Shown here one piece after another: positions 8,038-16,637 of a DNA stretch of 42,244 nt; the stretch's first letter is position 1; the number at the start of each line of letters is the position of its first letter. The notes beneath the pieces are model-generated. The model was not told where the DNA came from and did no database searches. It saw only the letters and a list, made by a program, of their open reading frames with translations. The stretch lies in contig WSYA01000015.1 in assembly GCA_009773615.1 (NCBI GenBank), positions 1 through 42,244 on the forward strand, given 5' to 3'. Source of the DNA: Gallionellaceae bacterium (GTDB lineage: Bacteria; Pseudomonadota; Gammaproteobacteria; Burkholderiales; Gallionellaceae). The position numbers were made by a program, and so were the translations under genes.

Positions 8038-10467
8038 ATGTCAGCTCAAAAGAAAATTCGTTTGGTTACCGATGAGAACCGCGCCGAAACCGAAGCTATC
8101 CAGGAAACGCGTAGTCGTATGGAAGCTGAAATAGAGGCGCAGCTTGCGGTGCAAGCCAGATCGCGCGCCGAAGCACATGCGCGAGCGCTTGCCCAAGGCA
8201 AGGTGCGGCAGGAAAACGAATTGACTGAACAGATCGAATCTCGCAGCCGAACCGAATCCCAATCGGTTGCCGAGGTGCAGTCACGCTTACAGATGGAACG
8301 CGAACTGGCCGAGACAGCGCATGCAAAATTAAAGGCAGAACAACTTTTGACAGCAGCGGTAGAAGCTCGATTGGTTGCGGAAAGACAGGCGCAAGCCGAG
8401 CTTGAGCAGCGTTTGGCGGCAGAGCATCGCACACGCGCTTTGATCGAAGAGCGCGCTTTGCTTGACCATGAAGCCGCTTTGCTGGAGCAAGAGAAAGTGC
8501 GTGCTGAGGCGCACCTAGCCAAGGTGTCGCAAGATAAATTCAATTCCGAAAAAGAAGTGCTCGCGCTGGTGAATGCCAAGCTGATGGCCGAAGCGACCGT
8601 GCTGGAGGCCAATCAAGCGCGCTCCCGCGCCGAAACGCTGGCCTTGGCCGAGACCCAGGCGCGTGTTGCGGCAGCCCTCGAAGCTGAGCGTGCCGAATCG
8701 GCTCGCGCCGAGGAAGAGCGCAAAGTCACTGAAAGTATCGAAATGCGTGCGCGCATCGAGCAGCAAGCCCAAGCCGAGGCAAATGCACGCGTGCAGGCCG
8801 AATTGCAGGTCGCAGAAGTGGCCAGAATAAGCGCCCAGAAAGAACAGGAAGGGCGCATCGCAACCGAGCGTAAATTGCAAGCCGAGCAGGAAATGTTGGC
8901 GTTGCTGGACGCTCGTGTCGAGATCGAGCAGGCCGCTGCCAAAGAGCGCGAAGCGGCAAATGCTTTGCTGAAACAAGCCGAACTTGATGCGCGCGATCAT
9001 TTGGCCGCAGAGATGCAGGCCAAGCAAGCGGCAGAAACCAAGATGCATGCGGAGCGTGATTTGATCGAAGTGGCGCGCCATCGCGCCGATGCGGAAATGC
9101 GTGCCGCACGTGCTATCGAGTTGCAGTTGCACGCGGAAGCCGCAGCAATTGATGCCGCCAATATTGAAATCGAGGCCGCGAATAAAAAAGCGGAAATGGC
9201 TCAGTATGCAAAGCTGAAGTCAGAAGAGCATGCGGCAATGGATGCAAAGCTGCTAAAGGATGAGCAGGCCATAGCCCAGGCGGAGACACTGGCTACGCAA
9301 TCGCTGCAAAGGAAACTGGACGCAATTAACGAATGCCTCAAGTTGGCCGAAGAGCGTGCGGGGCTGATGGTTGCAGCGTGTTTGGCTGAAGAAGAAAGAC
9401 TGGCTACCGAGACTGCGGCGGTCAATGCGGAATGTCAGCGTGTCGAGGCTGATCAACGTGCTACCGGGGTGGCAAAACAACGTATGCTGGCTGAGGAAAT
9501 AGCCAAGCGCGTAGCTGAAGAGCGCGTTGTCATTGAAAACAAAACGATTGCCGAGATCACTTCGCGTATGGAAACCGAGTTGCGTGCAATTGATGCGGAT
9601 AACGAGCGTATCGCCATGGAAGTGCGGGCTCAGGAAGCTGCTGCGGCCAATGTGCTGGCAGTCGCAGCTGCAACAGCTGTTGCCAAAGCGAGAGAAGATT
9701 TGGAGATGCGCGCCCTGAATATGTCCAGAGTGCGTTGCGAATCCGAAGCTAACGCTGCAAAGAATGCGGAAGAAGCGCTGCAAGCGGATGCCCGTGCATC
9801 TGTGCTGGCACGCCAACGTATCGCTGTGGAAATGAAGACCAAGAAATTGGCGGAAGAGCGCGTGCGTGATGAGTCCGCCCTGCTTGAATTGGCGCAACAA
9901 AAACAGGCTGAAGAACTGCTTGCCAGCGAAGCTGCGAAAGAGCGTCTGGAACTGGAGCATCGTGCCATGGCAGAGATGGAGGCCCGCATCGCTGCGGAAC
10001 ACATAGCCGCCGAAGCTTCCCATCAGCGCGAATTGGCTGAGTTGCATGCCACAGAAGCGGCTAATGAGAAACTGATTGCTCAAGAATTAACGATCAGTGC
10101 GATGCGTGCTCGCGAGGAAATGGATCGTCAGCTGACCGTGTTCGAGAAAAAAGAATTTGATCGCATCAGCGCCGAAAATGAAACAGGCCGTCTGATGCTA
10201 AAGTTGCGCAAAACCAGCATCATCAGCAAGGTGTCCCAAGTCGCTTTAGCCGCTTCGCTGGTATTCAGCCTGAGCTTTCTGGTGGTGGGAGGAAGTTCGG
10301 TTGCGACGGCAGATGGTGCGAATCAGGCAGTTGCTGCACATGGGGGAGCCGAAATTGCGAAAGCGGACACTCATCCCGCCGAGGCCATCGCCTTGGCAAG
10401 CTTTAAGATGTCGACCGAGCTGGGGAGTTATCCTTCCCTTTCAATGAAAGCAACTGCAAACAACTAA
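8038..10467 (+). CDS. Tail-anchored rod protein of about 47 tandem 14-residue repeats
   Basis: I do not recognise a family. The 809 residues divide exactly: 12 leader residues; 27 units of 14 (13-390); a 49-residue, 3.5-unit irregular stretch (391-439); 20 more units in register (440-719); and a 90-residue tail. A typical unit is RLVAERQAQAELEQ. Unit position 1 is Arg/Lys in 38 of 47, and position 5 is Glu/Asp in 40 of 47. There is no proline before the tail, so one long helix or coiled coil is expected, near 105 nm if extended. The tail has a basic run (LKLRK), a hydrophobic span at about 733-752, then some 50 polar residues, implying a cytoplasmic rod anchored in the inner membrane. There is no signal peptide. 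GAGGT (8028-8032) precedes the ATG and a strong terminator follows, so it is monocistronic. Confidence 0.85.
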   Translation: MSAQKKIRLVTDENRAETEAIQETRSRMEAEIEAQLAVQARSRAEAHARALAQGKVRQENELTEQIESRSRTESQSVAEVQSRLQMERELAETAHAKLKAEQLLTAAVEARLVAERQAQAELEQRLAAEHRTRALIEERALLDHEAALLEQEKVRAEAHLAKVSQDKFNSEKEVLALVNAKLMAEATVLEANQARSRAETLALAETQARVAAALEAERAESARAEEERKVTESIEMRARIEQQAQAEANARVQAELQVAEVARISAQKEQEGRIATERKLQAEQEMLALLDARVEIEQAAAKEREAANALLKQAELDARDHLAAEMQAKQAAETKMHAERDLIEVARHRADAEMRAARAIELQLHAEAAAIDAANIEIEAANKKAEMAQYAKLKSEEHAAMDAKLLKDEQAIAQAETLATQSLQRKLDAINECLKLAEERAGLMVAACLAEEERLATETAAVNAECQRVEADQRATGVAKQRMLAEEIAKRVAEERVVIENKTIAEITSRMETELRAIDADNERIAMEVRAQEAAAANVLAVAAATAVAKAREDLEMRALNMSRVRCESEANAAKNAEEALQADARASVLARQRIAVEMKTKKLAEERVRDESALLELAQQKQAEELLASEAAKERLELEHRAMAEMEARIAAEHIAAEASHQRELAELHATEAANEKLIAQELTISAMRAREEMDRQLTVFEKKEFDRISAENETGRLMLKLRKTSIISKVSQVALAASLVFSLSFLVVGGSSVATADGANQAVAAHGGAEIAKADTHPAEAIALASFKMSTELGSYPSLSMKATANN

Positions 10468-10482
10468 CCAGCGTCATCGGCA

Positions 10483-10513
10483 AAAAAAGCGGGGAGGTAT
10501 CCCCCGCTTTTTT
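10483..10513. terminator. Strong, bidirectional-looking intrinsic terminator
   Basis: A 12-bp stem (10483-10494 with 10502-10513) pairs AAAAAAGCGGGG with CCCCGCTTTTTT around a 7-base loop. The T-run suits termination of the repeat-protein gene on the plus strand, and the A-run gives the same property on the minus strand. It isolates the gene from rpsB. Confidence 0.92.
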
Positions 10514-10555
10514 ATGCCTATCGTCAGCGCGAGTGCGTCTGTCTTATACGGCGAG

Positions 10556-10584
10556 TTGAGTTGGCATGTTGTTTCGGATATAAT
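10556..10584 (+). promoter_or_regulatory. Sigma-70 promoter of rpsB
   Basis: TTGAGT (10556-10561), a 17-base spacer and a perfect TATAAT (10579-10584), followed by the GC-rich bases CCGCGCC, a discriminator typical of ribosomal genes under stringent control. Transcription is predicted to start near 10591. Confidence 0.8.
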
Positions 10585-10590
10585 CCGCGC

Positions 10591-10708
10591 CCTGTTTGTC
10601 CGGCAGCTTGCCGGAAAAGCATAATTCGCACATCCGTTCATGTTGGGGTGCCCGCAAGGGTCAAGCTGACGGGTGGTGGAACTTAACCCTTAACACATTG
10701 GAGTAATC
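10591..10708 (+). promoter_or_regulatory. rpsB 5' leader, possible S2 autoregulatory region
   Basis: The predicted transcript has a leader of about 118 bases. It contains a perfect 6-bp hairpin CCGGCA/TGCCGG (10600-10614) and then a G/C-rich stretch (about 10644-10680) able to fold before the GGAG ribosome site (10700-10703). rpsB leaders bound by S2 are known in enterobacteria. Whether this one works alike is inference from its length and structure only. Confidence 0.4.
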
Positions 10709-11431
10709 ATGGCTGTAACTATGCGTCAAATGTTGGAAGCGGGCGTCCATTTCGGACACCAGACCCGTTTTTGGAACCCAAAGATGGCACCGTTCATCTT
10801 CGGTCATCGCAACAAGATTCACATCATCAACTTGGAAAAAACAGTTGTTATGTTCAACGATGCTTTGAAGCACGTGAGCAAGCTTTCTGCCAAGAAGGGT
10901 ACGATTTTATTCGTTGCAACCAAGCGTCAGGCACGCGAGATCATCCGTGAAGAAGCGTTGCGCGCAGGTTCTCCTTATGTGGATTACCGTTGGTTGGGCG
11001 GCATGCTGACCAATTTCAAGACTGTGCAGCTATCCATCAAGCGCCTGCGCGAACTGGAAGCCATGGTTGCCGACGGTAGCATCGAAAAGGTTTCCAAGAA
11101 AGAAGGTCTGATGTTCCGCCGCGAACTGGAAAAGCTGGAGCGCAGCTTGGGCGGTATTAAAGATTTGCAAGGTTTGCCATCGGCGATCTTCGTGATCGAC
11201 GTGGGCTACCAAAAAGGCACTATCACTGAAGCGCAGAAGCTGGGTATCCCGGTGATCGGCGTGGTTGATACCAACCACAGCCCTCTGGGTGTGGATTTCG
11301 TGATCCCGGGCAACGATGACTCCAGCCAAGCGATCCGCTTGTACGCACGCGGTGTGGCCGATGCGATTCTGGAAGGTCGTGCCGCTGCGTTGACAGAGTT
11401 GAAGGAACAAGTCGAGGCGAGTGCGGCGTAA
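10709..11431 (+). CDS. rpsB: 30S ribosomal protein S2
   Basis: S2 joins the small subunit late and is needed, with S1, for mRNA binding. The 240-residue sequence starts [26 protein letters not shown] and contains [10 protein letters not shown] and the near-terminal [18 protein letters not shown], all characteristic. GGAG lies 5 bases before the ATG. It is first in the rpsB-tsf-pyrH-frr run and is separated from tsf by an intrinsic terminator or attenuator. Confidence 0.98.
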   Translation: MAVTMRQMLEAGVHFGHQTRFWNPKMAPFIFGHRNKIHIINLEKTVVMFNDALKHVSKLSAKKGTILFVATKRQAREIIREEALRAGSPYVDYRWLGGMLTNFKTVQLSIKRLRELEAMVADGSIEKVSKKEGLMFRRELEKLERSLGGIKDLQGLPSAIFVIDVGYQKGTITEAQKLGIPVIGVVDTNHSPLGVDFVIPGNDDSSQAIRLYARGVADAILEGRAAALTELKEQVEASAA

Positions 11432-11448
11432 GCAGTCTCTCCGAGACG

Positions 11449-11471
11449 AAGGGGCGCAAGCCCCTTTTTTT
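11449..11471 (+). terminator. Intrinsic terminator/attenuator between rpsB and tsf
   Basis: AAGGGGC (11449-11455) pairs with GCCCCTT (11460-11466) across a GCAA tetraloop, and a run of seven T begins within the stem's end. This is a textbook terminator between two genes normally co-transcribed. It would make S2 mRNA more abundant than the read-through to tsf. I see no clear promoter for tsf in the 27 bases that remain. Confidence 0.88.
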
Positions 11472-11498
11472 ATAAATGTAATTTGTTAGGAGTGCAAT

Positions 11499-12395
11499 AT
11501 GGCGGCAATTACCGCAGGGATGGTTATGGAGCTACGCCAGGCAACTGGTCTGGGCATGATGGAATGCAAAAAGGCGCTGACAGAAACCGACGGCGACTTT
11601 AAGGCGGCTGAAGAATTGCTGCGCATCAAGAGCGGCGCAAAAGCCAGCAAGGCGGCATCGCGTGTAACGGCCGAAGGTGTGGTCAGCGCATTTATCACGC
11701 CCGACGGCAAATCTGGCGCGGTAGCGGAAATCAACTGCGAGACAGACTTCGTTGCCAAGAACGACGACTTCGTTGCTTTCGCAAAGAATGTTGCAGAGAT
11801 CGTAGCGAAAAGCGACCCGGCAGACATCGACGCATTGCTCGCATTGCCCATGGATTCGAGCACTGTAGAAGAAACTCGCAAGGCGCTGGTCATGAAGCTG
11901 GGCGAGAACGTGTCGATTCGTCGTTTCGAGCGCTATGCGACAACTACCGGCAAGCTGTCCAGCTACCTGCACGGCAGCAAAATCGGCGTGTTGCTGAACT
12001 ATACCGGTGGTGACGACTCCATGGGACGCGATTTGTGCATGCACATCGCGGCCAGCAAGCCGAAGTCTGTCGATGCTTCCGGTGTGAACCCTGAGGAAAT
12101 CGCGACCGAGCGCCGCATCGCCATCGAGAAGGCCAAGGAAGCCGGCAAGCCCGAAGCAATGCTGGAAAAGATTGCCGAAGGTACGGTGCAAAAATTCCTC
12201 AAAGACGTTACTTTGTTGGGTCAGGTGTTCGTTAAGGCTGAAGATGGCAAGCAGACTATCGAACAGTTCCTGAAGGTCAAAGGCGCTACGGTGACTGCAT
12301 TCCAGATGTTCGTCGTGGGTGAAGGTATCGAGAAAAAGGTTGAAGATTACGCGGCTGAAGTCGCAGCTACTGTAGCAGCTATCAAGAAAGGCTAA
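11499..12395 (+). CDS. tsf: Elongation factor Ts
   Basis: EF-Ts exchanges GDP for GTP on EF-Tu. The 298-residue protein has the N-terminal UBA-like domain with [16 protein letters not shown] and the core motif [13 protein letters not shown], the EF-Tu contact region. Two core subdomains follow, containing the conserved HIAASKP (in [16 protein letters not shown]). TTAGGAG lies just upstream of the ATG. It is followed after 6 bases by pyrH. Confidence 0.98.
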   Translation: MAAITAGMVMELRQATGLGMMECKKALTETDGDFKAAEELLRIKSGAKASKAASRVTAEGVVSAFITPDGKSGAVAEINCETDFVAKNDDFVAFAKNVAEIVAKSDPADIDALLALPMDSSTVEETRKALVMKLGENVSIRRFERYATTTGKLSSYLHGSKIGVLLNYTGGDDSMGRDLCMHIAASKPKSVDASGVNPEEIATERRIAIEKAKEAGKPEAMLEKIAEGTVQKFLKDVTLLGQVFVKAEDGKQTIEQFLKVKGATVTAFQMFVVGEGIEKKVEDYAAEVAATVAAIKKG

Positions 12396-12401
12396 ATATC
12401 C

Positions 12402-13124
12402 ATGTCCAACGCCCCTGCCTACAAACGCATTCTGCTCAAACTCTCCGGCGAAGCCCTGATGGGCGATGACAGTTACGGCATCAACCGTACTGTCATCGAA
12501 CGCATCGTGGCCGAGATCGCCGAAGTGGTGGGCTTGGGCGTGCAGGTGGCGATCGTGATTGGCGGCGGCAATATCTTCCGCGGAGTGGCTCCGGCCGCTG
12601 CGGGTATGGATAGAGCCACGGCCGATTACATGGGCATGCTGGCAACAGTGATGAATGCGATGGCGCTGCAGGATGCGATGGCGCGCGGCGGGGTGCCTTG
12701 CCGCGTGCAATCCGCGCTCAACTTGGAGCAAGTGGCCGAGCCGTTCATACGCGGCAAAGCTTTGCGCTATCTGGAAGAGGGTAAGGTCGTTATTTTTGCG
12801 GCGGGTATCGGTAGCCCGTTCTTTACCACCGACACTGCCGCCGCCTTGCGCGGCGTGGAGATGGATGCCGAGGTTGTCATCAAGGCGACCAAGGTGGATG
12901 GCGTTTATACGGCCGACCCGAAGAAAGACCCGAAGGCGACACGCTATCAAAAGGTGAGTTTTGATGAGGCGATCAGCAAGGATTTGAAAGTGATGGATGC
13001 GACTGCGCTGACGCTGTGTCGTGATCAGAAGCTCCCCATCATTGTATTTAGTATCTTCAAGGAAGGCGCTTTGCGACGTGTTGTAACAGGGCAGGATGAA
13101 GGTACATTAGTGCATTGCGATTGA
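12402..13124 (+). CDS. pyrH: Uridylate kinase (UMP kinase)
   Basis: PyrH phosphorylates UMP to UDP in pyrimidine synthesis and is an amino-acid-kinase-fold hexamer, unlike eukaryotic UMP kinases. The 240 residues show [14 protein letters not shown] at the N-terminus (phosphate-binding Lys and Gly), [28 protein letters not shown] and [11 protein letters not shown], all diagnostic. It lies between tsf and frr in the standard order. Confidence 0.98.
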   Translation: MSNAPAYKRILLKLSGEALMGDDSYGINRTVIERIVAEIAEVVGLGVQVAIVIGGGNIFRGVAPAAAGMDRATADYMGMLATVMNAMALQDAMARGGVPCRVQSALNLEQVAEPFIRGKALRYLEEGKVVIFAAGIGSPFFTTDTAAALRGVEMDAEVVIKATKVDGVYTADPKKDPKATRYQKVSFDEAISKDLKVMDATALTLCRDQKLPIIVFSIFKEGALRRVVTGQDEGTLVHCD

Positions 13125-13137
13125 TGAGGGATTAGAG

Positions 13138-13695
13138 ATGATTGCTGATATCAAGAAGAACGTAGAACAAAAAATGACGAAGTCGCTGGAAGCGCTCAAG
13201 GCGGATTTCGGCAAAGTGCGCACCGGACGCGCGCACGTCGGTATTTTGGATCATGTGACAGTGGATTATTACGGTAGCCCGACCTTGATTACACAGGTCG
13301 CCAACGTGACGCTGATCGATGCGCGCACCATCGGCGTGCAACCTTGGGAAAAGAACATGATCTCGCCGGTAGAAAAAGCGATTCGCGATGCCGATCTGGG
13401 CTTGAACCCTTCTACTAATGGCGATTTGATCCGTGTGCCGATGCCCATGCTGACAGAGGAGCGTCGCCGCGATTTGATAAAGGTCGTGCGCAACGAGGCT
13501 GAAAACGCCAAAGTGGCAGTGCGCAATATACGCCGCGATGCCAATGAGCATCTGAAAAAACTGCTCAAAGATAAAGAAGTTGGCGAGGACGATGAACGCC
13601 GCGCGCAAGACGAAGTGCAGAAATTCACTGACCGTTTCGTTACTGAAATTGACAGGGCATTGCAAGCCAAAGAAACCGATCTGATGGCGGTTTGA
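13138..13695 (+). CDS. frr: Ribosome recycling factor
   Basis: RRF acts with EF-G to split the post-termination ribosome. The 185-residue protein has the usual length and motifs: [24 protein letters not shown] at the N-terminus, [35 protein letters not shown], and the helical C-terminus with [11 protein letters not shown]. It closes the rpsB-tsf-pyrH-frr run. An 84-base gap holding a palindromic repeat separates it from uppS. Confidence 0.98.
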   Translation: MIADIKKNVEQKMTKSLEALKADFGKVRTGRAHVGILDHVTVDYYGSPTLITQVANVTLIDARTIGVQPWEKNMISPVEKAIRDADLGLNPSTNGDLIRVPMPMLTEERRRDLIKVVRNEAENAKVAVRNIRRDANEHLKKLLKDKEVGEDDERRAQDEVQKFTDRFVTEIDRALQAKETDLMAV

Positions 13696-13704
13696 TCGGG
13701 ATAC

Positions 13705-13760
13705 GGGAGCAAGGATTCAGGATTAAAATCCTCGGTGCTCTCCCTGAATCCTGAATCCTA
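13705..13760. repeat. Palindromic repeat with AGGATTC heptamer arms
   Basis: AGGATTCAGGATT (13712-13724) is the exact reverse complement of 13747-13759. Each arm is nearly two copies of a 7-base unit. GGGAGC (13705-13710) and GCTCTCCC (13737-13744) give a second complementary pair. The whole intergenic space between frr and uppS is filled by this structure, apart from the uppS ribosome site. Confidence 0.7.
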
Positions 13761-13779
13761 ATTTCCCAAGGGATTAGAA

Positions 13780-14544
13780 ATGGCGCTATTCAAAAGTTCT
13801 ACCCGTACGATTCCGGCGCCTTCAGCGGTGCCCCGTCATATTGCCATGATCATGGATGGCAATGGACGTTGGGCAAAGCAACGTCTGCTCCCCCGAGTAG
13901 CAGGGCATCAACGCGGCGTCGAGTCCGTGCGCGAAATGGTCAAAGCCTGCCGCCAGCTGGGGGTGGAATACCTGACCTTATTCGCCTTCAGCAGCGAGAA
14001 TTGGCGGCGTCCCTCCGACGAGGTATCTTTCCTGATGCAGCTGTTCATGAAGATGCTGGAGCGCGAAGCCGTCAACTTGCACAAAAACAACGTACGTCTA
14101 AAAATTATTGGTGACCGTAGCCGCTTCGATGAACTGCTCGTGAAATACATCGAGGATGCCGAACTATTAACCGCAAATAATGACGGGCTGACACTGACCA
14201 TCGCGGCCAATTACGGCGGACGCTGGGACATCATGAATGCCGTTCAAGGCTTATGGAAAGCCCGTCCCGAGATGTCCGGCAACTTCAGCGAAGAAGATCT
14301 GGAACCATATTTATCCATGCACTATGCGCCTGAGCCGGATCTATTCATTCGCACCGGCGGCGAGCAACGCATCAGTAATTTTATTTTGTGGCAAATGGCT
14401 TACACCGAGCTGTATTTCACTGACACGCTATGGCCGGCGTTCGACCGCGCAGCTTTGGATGTCGCCATCCAGTCCTACCAAAATCGCGAGCGGCGTTTCG
14501 GACGTACCAGCGAACAACTGACCGAAAGCAAACCCGATGCTTAA
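13780..14544 (+). CDS. uppS: Isoprenyl transferase (undecaprenyl diphosphate synthase)
   Basis: UppS condenses eight isopentenyl diphosphates onto farnesyl diphosphate in cis, making the lipid carrier for peptidoglycan and O-antigen. The 254-residue protein has HIAMIMDGNGRWAK with catalytic Asp26, GHQRGVESVREMV, LTLFAFSSENWRRP, and the C-terminal substrate motif RTGGEQRISNF, with FTDTLWPAF. AAGGG lies 7-8 bases before the ATG. It overlaps cdsA by 8 bases, so the two are translationally linked. Confidence 0.97.
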   Translation: MALFKSSTRTIPAPSAVPRHIAMIMDGNGRWAKQRLLPRVAGHQRGVESVREMVKACRQLGVEYLTLFAFSSENWRRPSDEVSFLMQLFMKMLEREAVNLHKNNVRLKIIGDRSRFDELLVKYIEDAELLTANNDGLTLTIAANYGGRWDIMNAVQGLWKARPEMSGNFSEEDLEPYLSMHYAPEPDLFIRTGGEQRISNFILWQMAYTELYFTDTLWPAFDRAALDVAIQSYQNRERRFGRTSEQLTESKPDA

Positions 14545-15364
14545 GCAGCGCGTCATCACCGCGATTATTTTGTTCGTCTTGCTGTTGGCAGCAGTATTCT
14601 CCTTGCCCGCATTGGGCTGGGCCCTATTGGTGGCACTCATGATATGGCAGGGGGCGGTGGAATGGGCGCGCCTCTCCAGCATGGCGGGACGCGTGGCGAC
14701 TTTCTATTGCGCGGCCACATTGCTGTTGATGCTTGGAATATTGTGGTTCGATGCGGGGGCTGCGGCAGAGCGTGTGCTGGCGCATCATTTGTTTTGGTAT
14801 TTTGTTGCGGTCATATTGTGGGTGCTGGTGGTGCCCGCATGGATGATCGCTAGTTGGAAGCCAAAAAATCCGTGGGTGATGGGCTTGGTCGGTTGGGCGG
14901 TGTTGTTGCCGACAGGTTTGGCGATGATCGATCTGCGCAATGTCAGTCCGTGGTTATTGTTGGGCGCGATGTCGGTCGTATGGGTCGCGGATATCGCGGC
15001 TTATTTCGCAGGTAAGTGCTTCGGTAAAAACAAACTGGCACCAGCTATCAGTCCCGGCAAAACTTGGGAAGGCGTGTTCGGCGCTTTGCTCGTCGTCTCG
15101 ATTTATGTATTGGCGGTGGGGTGGGGCAGTGGTCTGTTCAAAGCCTATCCGGTATTTCCGGGAATCATCATCGCTTCATGGTGGTGGGTCGGTCTGGCTG
15201 TGATCGGCGATTTGTTCGAGTCGGCGGTCAAGCGTCAGGCAGGTGTTAAAGATAGCGGTGCGTTATTGCCCGGACACGGCGGCTTATTGGATCGCATCGA
15301 TGCGCTGACTTCTACGCTGCCGTTTGCCGCTATCGCGCTGGTGTTTGAGCAAATGAGTCGTTAG
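14537..15364 (+). CDS. cdsA: Phosphatidate cytidylyltransferase
   Basis: CdsA makes CDP-diacylglycerol from phosphatidate and CTP, the branch point for all phospholipids. The 275-residue integral membrane protein has about eight hydrophobic segments. The C-terminal family signature runs through VKRQAGVKDSGALLPGHGGL and DRIDALT, with conserved Asp residues for metal binding. The ATG overlaps the end of uppS. Its TAG stop (15362-15364) is the first triplet of the inverted-repeat element that fills the gap to dxr. Confidence 0.96.
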   Translation: MLKQRVITAIILFVLLLAAVFSLPALGWALLVALMIWQGAVEWARLSSMAGRVATFYCAATLLLMLGILWFDAGAAAERVLAHHLFWYFVAVILWVLVVPAWMIASWKPKNPWVMGLVGWAVLLPTGLAMIDLRNVSPWLLLGAMSVVWVADIAAYFAGKCFGKNKLAPAISPGKTWEGVFGALLVVSIYVLAVGWGSGLFKAYPVFPGIIIASWWWVGLAVIGDLFESAVKRQAGVKDSGALLPGHGGLLDRIDALTSTLPFAAIALVFEQMSR

Positions 15365-15445
15365 ACGTTAGTCGCAAGTCGTTAGTTAAAAACAAACCAC
15401 GGCTCGGCGACCCAACTAACGACTAACGTCTACCAACTAACGACT
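15362..15445. repeat. Gene-less relative of the 5786-6238 inverted-repeat unit
   Basis: The left arm (15362-15387) and right arm (15414-15432) are reverse complements apart from one extra heptamer in the left arm. An additional AACTAACGACT follows at 15435-15445. The arms use the same ACTAACG/GTCTA units as the guaB/guaA unit. The 26-base spacer (15388-15413) resembles the 28-base spacer at 5812-5839 (both A-rich at the start, then CAAA, ACC, a G/C core and CGAC). No coding sequence is enclosed. Confidence 0.8.
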
Positions 15446-15455
15446 GCATTTACAC

Positions 15456-16637
15456 ATGAATAAACTGCAATCTCTCACAGTGCTTGGTTCTACGGGCAGC
15501 ATCGGCAAGAGCACGCTGGATGTGGCCGCACGTCATCCCGATAAATATCAGATATTCGCGCTCACGGCCTATCAGCAGGACGAATTACTGTTCGAACAAT
15601 GTTGCCGCTTCAAGCCGCGCTTTGCGGTGATGCTGGATGAGCCAGCCGGCATGCGTCTCGCTCAGCGGATTGCAACAGCCGGTCTGAAGACGGAAGTGCT
15701 ATACGGAGTTGCGGCATTGGAGCAGGTGTCCTCATCCCCTGAGGTGGATGCCGTGATGGCTGCCATCGTCGGGGCTGCGGGTTTGCGCCCGACTTTAGCC
15801 GCAGCGCGTGCGGGCAAACGCATTCTGTTGGCAAACAAGGAAACACTGGTGATGGCGGGGCGCATCTTCATGGATGCGGTGCGGCAAAGCGGTTCGCTGC
15901 TATTGCCTATCGACAGCGAGCATAACGCCATTTTTCAAGCGTTGCCAAACAACTATTCCGGCAACTTGAATGCCAGCGGAGTGAGCAAGATTTTGCTCAC
16001 CGCGTCCGGCGGGCCGTTCCGCAACACACCTCTATCTGATTTGCAGCAGGTCACGCCGGAGCAGGCTTGCGCTCATCCGAACTGGAGTATGGGGCGCAAA
16101 ATCTCGGTCGATTCAGCCACCATGATGAACAAAGGCTTGGAGGTTATCGAGGCGCACTGGTTGTTCAACGCGTCGGCAGATGCCATCCAGGTGGTGATAC
16201 ACCCGCAAAGCGTGATTCATTCCATGGTGCAATACGTGGACGGTTCGGTGCTGGCGCAACTGGGCAATCCAGACATGCGCACGCCCATCGCTTATGGGCT
16301 TGCCTATCCTGAACGCATCGATGCAGGCGTGGCTGCGCTGGACTTATTCAAGATCGCTCGGCTCGATTTTGTGGCGCCGGATTTAGAGCGTTTCCCCTGT
16401 CTGGAACTGGCCTATCGCGCCCTGCGCGCCGGGGGAACAGCTCCTGCTCTGATGAATGCTGCCAATGAGGTGGCAGTGGAAGCCTTCCTCGACAAACGTA
16501 TCGCTTTTCTCGATATCCCGCGTTTGATAGCGGATGTGTTGGACAAACTTCCCTATGTTGCCGTGAACGTCTTGGACGATGTGCTGCTGGCGGATGCGCA
16601 AGCACGTAGTGCGGCGCAAGACTGGATGTTGCATTGA
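15456..16637 (+). CDS. dxr: 1-deoxy-D-xylulose 5-phosphate reductoisomerase
   Basis: Dxr converts DXP to 2-C-methyl-D-erythritol 4-phosphate with NADPH, the second step of the non-mevalonate isoprenoid pathway that feeds UppS. The 393 residues show the NADPH site [25 protein letters not shown], the metal/substrate motif [20 protein letters not shown], and [21 protein letters not shown] in the catalytic domain. The ATG lies 10 bases past a repeat element and lacks a good Shine-Dalgarno. The stop overlaps the rseP start as TGATG. Confidence 0.98.
   Translation: MNKLQSLTVLGSTGSIGKSTLDVAARHPDKYQIFALTAYQQDELLFEQCCRFKPRFAVMLDEPAGMRLAQRIATAGLKTEVLYGVAALEQVSSSPEVDAVMAAIVGAAGLRPTLAAARAGKRILLANKETLVMAGRIFMDAVRQSGSLLLPIDSEHNAIFQALPNNYSGNLNASGVSKILLTASGGPFRNTPLSDLQQVTPEQACAHPNWSMGRKISVDSATMMNKGLEVIEAHWLFNASADAIQVVIHPQSVIHSMVQYVDGSVLAQLGNPDMRTPIAYGLAYPERIDAGVAALDLFKIARLDFVAPDLERFPCLELAYRALRAGGTAPALMNAANEVAVEAFLDKRIAFLDIPRLIADVLDKLPYVAVNVLDDVLLADAQARSAAQDWMLH

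Noticed and set aside
8038..10467. Identification of the repeat protein as TolA or an SMC-like protein
   Set aside because: TolA has an N-terminal anchor and a C-terminal globular domain, and SMC proteins have ATPase heads. This protein has neither, and its membrane span is near the C-terminus.
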